A stretch of 10,365 nucleotides of DNA. It comes from an uncultured Erysipelotrichaceae bacterium. Its GTDB lineage: Bacteria > Bacillota_I > Bacilli_A > RF39 > UBA660. Positions 6,830 to 10,365 of the stretch are shown here, piece by piece; within the stretch, counting starts at the first letter, position 1, and the number at the start of each line of letters is the position of its first letter. Where the stretch lies: NCBI GenBank assembly GCA_902766815.1, contig CACXEZ010000035.1, positions 1-10,365 of the forward strand, in the 5' to 3' direction. The notes under the pieces are model-generated. The model was given only the letters and a program-made list of their open reading frames with translations, was not told the DNA's origin and made no database searches. Made by a program: the position numbers and the translations under genes.

Positions 6830-7678
6830 GTGTACTGTACTAACTGTGGAAATAAAATAAATGATAGTGAAAAATATTGTCCCTATTGTGGAGAACCTGT
6901 CTTAAAAGAAGAATCAATCAAAAAGGAAACTTCGACCAATAACAGTAATATCTCCACCATTTTAGGAATACTATCTTGTGTATTTTTTATGGTTCCACTT
7001 GTATCTATTCCATTAGCAATAATCAGTATTGTGACAGGAATAAATCAAAAAAAGAAAAGTAATAAATTTGTGGTAGGAATTCTATTAGGAATTATCTCTA
7101 TTATATTAACTGTTGTGATTGTATCTTTAACAGTATGGGCATTCGTCTATGCTATAGATAATATAAATGATACCAAAGATAATGACTATCAAATAGATGA
7201 TATTATAGATAATTTTAATGATTTCTATAAAAAACAAACAGAAAAATTTGATATTAAAGGATATAGCTGGTTAGCAGATGATAACTCTATTTTATATCTA
7301 AATTCAGATAATACCTACACTTGGTATGAAAAAGAAGAAATTAGCGATGATAACTATTATAAAGGTCATTTTAAAACTTATCAAGGAGAACAAGCTATTC
7401 AGTATATTGCCAGTACATTAAAAGAATTTGGAGTAACGGAAGAAGAACAAAGAAGACTTTTTCAAAATGAATTCTATGATATTGATGACTACTATCTAAT
7501 CATACTAACCTGTGAAACAGCCAAAATAGAAGGAACTGAAAAAAATGATGTTGCCGTAGAATCTTACTATTATGGTTTTTACTCTAAGATAAAAAAACGT
7601 CTTGATTTAGTAAACATGTCCACTGCTAATAAAGTAGGATTCACTCAAAAAGAAAAAATTAGTAATATCGATGTATAA
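6830..7678 (+). CDS. Zinc-ribbon protein with two TM helices and an extracytoplasmic domain
   Basis: The protein (282 residues) opens with MYCTNCGNKINDSEKYCPYC, a CxxC-x10-CxxC zinc ribbon formed by Cys3, Cys6, Cys17 and Cys20. A Ser/Thr/Asn linker follows, then two hydrophobic helices at about 41-70 and 80-108 separated by a basic loop (NQKKKSNK), a DUF4190-like arrangement. The last 170 residues are acidic and Tyr-rich and should lie outside the membrane. GYSWLADDNSILYLNSDNTY (from residue 144) looks like the first strands of a beta-barrel or lipocalin-like fold. Such zinc-ribbon membrane proteins are common in Firmicutes and mostly uncharacterised; no catalytic role is visible. The start is GTG 6830, supported by AAGGAG 8 nt upstream and by the need to keep the first Cys pair. 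It has its own promoter and terminator, so it is likely a single-gene unit. Confidence 0.87.
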   Translation: MYCTNCGNKINDSEKYCPYCGEPVLKEESIKKETSTNNSNISTILGILSCVFFMVPLVSIPLAIISIVTGINQKKKSNKFVVGILLGIISIILTVVIVSLTVWAFVYAIDNINDTKDNDYQIDDIIDNFNDFYKKQTEKFDIKGYSWLADDNSILYLNSDNTYTWYEKEEISDDNYYKGHFKTYQGEQAIQYIASTLKEFGVTEEEQRRLFQNEFYDIDDYYLIILTCETAKIEGTEKNDVAVESYYYGFYSKIKKRLDLVNMSTANKVGFTQKEKISNIDV

Positions 7679-7704
7679 AAATTCTCTAATATGGGAATTT
7701 TTTT
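7678..7704 (+). terminator. Intrinsic terminator after the zinc-ribbon gene
   Basis: AAAATTCTC (7678-7686) pairs with GGGAATTTT (7693-7701) to give a 9-bp stem including one G-U pair and a 6-nt TAATAT loop. The T-run covers 7698-7704. It overlaps the last base of the stop codon and fits a classical Rho-independent terminator. Confidence 0.82.
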
Positions 7705-7738
7705 CTTGCCCCAAAATAAAATATAATGGTGATGCTAA

Positions 7739-8281
7739 TTGAAAAAAATATACAAATTCTTGATCAAAACAAATATCTGTATCATTATATTTTTATCTCT
7801 AGCAATTATATCTAAAAAAAATGCCGACTATAAAGACAAAATAAATTATGAGTTATATCAAAATCACTTATCATTCTCCTACTTTAAAGAACTATATAAC
7901 CACTACCTAGGTGGAATTATGCCTCTTGAAAATATCACTAGCCAAAAAGATAAAACTGTATTCAATGAAAAAATCAATTATACCAAAGTATCTCCATACC
8001 TAAAAGGTGCAAAATTAGAAGTAAAGAAAAATTATTTAGTTCCTAGTCAAGAATCTGGAGTAGTAGTTTATATAGGAGAAAAAGAAGGTTATGGTAACGT
8101 AGTAATAATAGAAGGGTTGAAAAACATTGATACATGGTATGGAAATCTATGTAATGTTTCTATAAAATTATATGATTATGTTGAAGAGGGAACTTATCTA
8201 GGAGAAACCTGTGACGAAACCCTATACTTAGTATATAGTAAAGATAATGACTTTCTAAATTATGAAGAGTATTTATCATAA
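7739..8281 (+). CDS. SpoIVFA-like membrane protein with degenerate LytM/M23 domain
   Basis: This 180-residue protein has an amino-terminal membrane anchor (residues 5-25) and a carboxyl-terminal LytM-like beta domain from about residue 100. The stretches SGVVVYIGEKEGYGNVVIIEG, WYGNLCNVSIKLYDYVEEG and TYLGE match the SpoIVFA pattern of YGxL, LYDxVxxG and LG. The zinc ligands of active M23 peptidases (HxxxD and HxH) are absent, so it should not be a peptidase. In Bacillus, SpoIVFA sits in the outer forespore membrane with BofA and restrains the protease SpoIVFB that activates pro-sigma-K. SpoIVFA is normally followed by spoIVFB, but here the next gene is recG, and the protein is shorter than the Bacillus one (about 264). 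The start is TTG 7739 with GGTGAT (7728-7733) 5 nt upstream. It lies directly behind a terminator with no convincing promoter of its own. A generic inactive M23 protein is the alternative. Confidence 0.8.
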   Translation: MKKIYKFLIKTNICIIIFLSLAIISKKNADYKDKINYELYQNHLSFSYFKELYNHYLGGIMPLENITSQKDKTVFNEKINYTKVSPYLKGAKLEVKKNYLVPSQESGVVVYIGEKEGYGNVVIIEGLKNIDTWYGNLCNVSIKLYDYVEEGTYLGETCDETLYLVYSKDNDFLNYEEYLS

Positions 8282-8315
8282 AATTAGTTAATTTTAAAAT
8301 AGCTCTATTCTTTTG

Positions 8316-8324
8316 TGATATAAT
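8316..8324 (+). promoter_or_regulatory. Extended -10 promoter of recG
   Basis: TGATATAAT (8316-8324) combines the extended TGn element with a perfect TATAAT. No good -35 is found at the proper distance, which extended -10 promoters tolerate. Transcription would start near 8331, about 20 nt before ATG 8351, leaving a short leader with a weak GGTGTGTGA ribosome binding site. Confidence 0.6.
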
Positions 8325-8350
8325 TGACATATAAGAATGGTGTGTGAAGT

Positions 8351-10285
8351 ATGAATGAATTAGAAACATTAGCGGGAATAGGCCCCAAAACAAAAGAAAT
8401 ATTCCATAAATTAGGAATTGATACTATAGAAGATTTAATCACTTACTATCCGAAAAAATATCAAGTAATAAAAAGAAGTGATATGACCAACATAGCAGAT
8501 AAAGATAAAATCATCATCGATGGTACAGTAGATGGACAACCTACCATCATATCACTAAATCCTAAATTAAAAAAAATAATTTTTCGTATTACGAATGAAA
8601 GAGCTATCTTTAATATTAGTGTTTATAATCAAATATACTTATATCATGAATTAAAGCCCGGAATGAAAGTAACCATCATAGGAAAATATGAAAGAACAAA
8701 AAATACCATTACAGCAACAGAAGTAAGAGAAGGCCTATTGCCTTCACATGCTAAAATAGAACCTATTTATCCTGGAACGAATGATTTAAATAGGAAGACA
8801 ATTCAGAAATTTATAGATTTAGCCTTAACACAAAATATTCTAATCAAAGATAATATCCCAAATGTTCTAACATATAAATATCATTTTCCAGAAAAAATGC
8901 ATAGTATCAAAGAAATTCATCATCCAACAACTAGTATTTCCTACAGAAAAGCCCTACAAAGACTTAAATATGAAGAATTTTATACCTACTTATACAATAT
9001 TCATACGATGAAACAAAAGAGAATGAAAGAAGAAAGTGCCATTTCAAAAGAATTCTCTTATGATCTAGTACAAAAACTAATAAATAGCCTACCATTTTCT
9101 TTAACTATAGATCAAGAAAATACTATCAAAGAAATAGAGCGTGACATGAAAAATAAGATAAGAATGAATCGTTTAGTACAAGGAGATGTAGGAAGTGGGA
9201 AAACAATTGTAGCATTAATAGCAAGCTATATGAATTATTTAGCAGGGTACCAAACAGCACTAATGGTACCAACAGAAATTTTAGCAACTCAACACTACCA
9301 AAATGCCATTGATATATTGAAAGATACTAAAATGAATATAATTTTATTAACTTCTAATACAATCAAAAAAGAAAAAAAATATAAACAAATAGAACTTGGA
9401 GAAATTGATCTAATCATAGGAACCCAATCTCTAATTCAAGAAAAGTTAAAATACAACAATCTAGGACTAATTATTACAGATGAACAACATCGTTTTGGCG
9501 TTCACCAAAGAGAAACTTTAAAAAATAAAGGAATATTTCCAGATGTCCTATCCATGAGTGCAACGCCGATTCCAAGAACTTATGCCCTAACCATTTATGG
9601 TGACATGGATGTATCTAGTATCAAAACTAAGCCATCTGGAAGAAAAGAAATAATTACTTACTTTAAAAAAGAAAAAGAAATAACAGAAGTACTAAATTTA
9701 ATGAAAAAAGAAATAGATCAAGGGCATCAAATCTATGTAATAGCACCATCCATAGAAGAAAACAACTCTAACAATTTAAATAATATCCATATTCTAGAAA
9801 ATAAAATGAAACTAGCCTTTGGAAAAATAGCTAAGTTAGGTGTAGTACACGGTAAACTATCTCCAGAAGAAAAACAAACAGTAATGAAACAATTCGAAGA
9901 AGGAAAAATTGATATTTTACTCTCAACAACAGTGATTGAAGTAGGAGTAAATGTGCCAAATGCTTCCATGATAGTAATATTTCAAGCAAATTTCTTTGGA
10001 TTATCCACACTGCATCAGTTAAGAGGAAGAGTGGGGAGAGGAAATATTCAAAGTTACTGCATTTTAATATCAAATAAAGATCAAGAACGCTTAAAAATGT
10101 TAGAATCTTGCAGCGATGGATTTGAAATTAGCGAATACGACTTTAAAACCAGAGGAGAAGGAGATTTATTTGGAATAAGACAAAGCGGAGATGCTAATTT
10201 TCAACTGGCAAACATTAAAAAAGATTTCGAATTATTAGTAAGAGTAAAGCAGGACATAGAAAGCATAAATAAATATAATCGTTGA
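8351..10285 (+). CDS. recG: ATP-dependent DNA helicase RecG
   Basis: RecG remodels stalled replication forks and branch-migrates Holliday junctions in the cytoplasm. The 644-residue protein is complete though somewhat shorter than the usual 680 or so. It starts with a helix-hairpin-like segment (LAGIGPKTKEIFHKLGI, 8-24) and an OB-fold wedge domain (about 55-130). The helicase core follows: LTIDQ (251-255), Walker A GDVGSGKT (278-285), DEQH box (377-380), MSATPIPRT (402-410), VIAPSIEE (463-470), VVHGKLSPEEKQ (498-509), STTVIEVGVNVPNA (525-538) and motif VI QLRGRVGRG (556-564). The RecG-type TRG motif region KTRGEGDLFGIRQSG (599-613) is intact. The shortness is mostly at the carboxyl end, which stops soon after the LLVRVKQD helix. 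The start is ATG 8351, consistent with the conserved MNELxxLxGIG beginning. It has its own extended -10 promoter, and a long hairpin follows. Confidence 0.98.
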   Translation: MNELETLAGIGPKTKEIFHKLGIDTIEDLITYYPKKYQVIKRSDMTNIADKDKIIIDGTVDGQPTIISLNPKLKKIIFRITNERAIFNISVYNQIYLYHELKPGMKVTIIGKYERTKNTITATEVREGLLPSHAKIEPIYPGTNDLNRKTIQKFIDLALTQNILIKDNIPNVLTYKYHFPEKMHSIKEIHHPTTSISYRKALQRLKYEEFYTYLYNIHTMKQKRMKEESAISKEFSYDLVQKLINSLPFSLTIDQENTIKEIERDMKNKIRMNRLVQGDVGSGKTIVALIASYMNYLAGYQTALMVPTEILATQHYQNAIDILKDTKMNIILLTSNTIKKEKKYKQIELGEIDLIIGTQSLIQEKLKYNNLGLIITDEQHRFGVHQRETLKNKGIFPDVLSMSATPIPRTYALTIYGDMDVSSIKTKPSGRKEIITYFKKEKEITEVLNLMKKEIDQGHQIYVIAPSIEENNSNNLNNIHILENKMKLAFGKIAKLGVVHGKLSPEEKQTVMKQFEEGKIDILLSTTVIEVGVNVPNASMIVIFQANFFGLSTLHQLRGRVGRGNIQSYCILISNKDQERLKMLESCSDGFEISEYDFKTRGEGDLFGIRQSGDANFQLANIKKDFELLVRVKQDIESINKYNR

Positions 10286-10306
10286 ATTAAAAAGTAAACG
10301 CTCGTG

Positions 10307-10353
10307 AAGTTGAGAAAAGCATAAATTCTTTGAATTTAAGCTTTTTTCAACTT
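10307..10353 (+). terminator. Long hairpin after recG with a T-run in its 3' arm
   Basis: Bases 10307-10328 and 10332-10353 form a 22-bp inverted repeat with a 3-nt TTT loop. There is one G-U wobble (10314) and one A-A mismatch (10321). The inner part of the stem (AAAAGC ... GCTTTT) is followed by a run of six T (10342-10347), so it can act as a Rho-independent terminator for recG. The outer arms (AAGTTGA/TCAACTT) extend beyond what a terminator needs. No gene is seen in the last 80 bases. Confidence 0.75.
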
Positions 10354-10365
10354 GAAAAAGATTGA

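Noticed and set aside
7722..7727. TATAAT just before the SpoIVFA-like gene as its -10 element
   Set aside because: Transcription would start at or after the GGTGAT ribosome binding site, leaving it outside the message, and no -35 lies at a proper distance.
8279..8296. TAAAATTA-GT-TAATTTTA palindrome at the end of the SpoIVFA-like gene
   Set aside because: It consists only of A-T pairs with a tiny loop and no long T-run, so it is expected by chance in DNA of this composition.
9733..10073. Minus-strand frames inside recG
   Set aside because: They are antisense shadows over the conserved helicase core, with no ribosome binding site or recognisable protein motif.

Overview
The window is strongly AT-rich. 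Its genes begin with ATG, GTG or TTG, are preceded by AGGAGG-type ribosome binding sites, and read TGG as tryptophan while TGA acts as a stop (for example at the end of recG). This points to a low-GC Firmicute using the standard bacterial code, not a mycoplasma. A SpoIVFA-like protein and a kinase-fold protein resembling the CotS/YutH spore-coat group suggest a spore-forming lineage or a descendant of one. The species cannot be named from this sequence.

Left part (1-1993): an incomplete minus-strand gene with an aminoglycoside-phosphotransferase-like signature runs off the left edge. It is divergent from an intact TrmA/RlmD-family 23S rRNA uridine methyltransferase. Middle part (about 2000-3753): a gene graveyard with three consecutive broken plus-strand genes, namely a RhuM-family protein, a small nucleoside 2-deoxyribosyltransferase-like protein split by one extra A in an A7 run, and a YmdB-family phosphodiesterase with several frame changes and no intact amino terminus. 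About 150 bp without a recognisable gene follow, with one weak hairpin.

Right part (3754-10365): a minus-strand gene with a DUF3419/BtaA-like SAM-binding signature is divergent from a plus-strand run of envelope genes. The run begins at a perfect consensus promoter (TTGACA, 17 bp, TATAAT). It contains a tail-anchored protein with a near-identical tandem 38-residue repeat, and two overlapping ORFs that look like the two halves of one membrane protein. A zinc-ribbon, two-TM protein with its own extended -10 promoter and a good terminator follows, then a SpoIVFA-like degenerate LytM/M23 protein. The housekeeping helicase gene recG closes the window, followed by a long hairpin.

rRNA modification (RlmD) and fork rescue (RecG) are the clear housekeeping functions. 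The envelope genes between 4834 and 8281 have no demonstrated joint role. I see no CRISPR array, tRNA, rRNA, transposase or convincing complete new defence system. The points most worth a second look are the tandem-repeat tail-anchored protein, the split membrane gene and the decayed RhuM/deoxyribosyltransferase-like/YmdB block.
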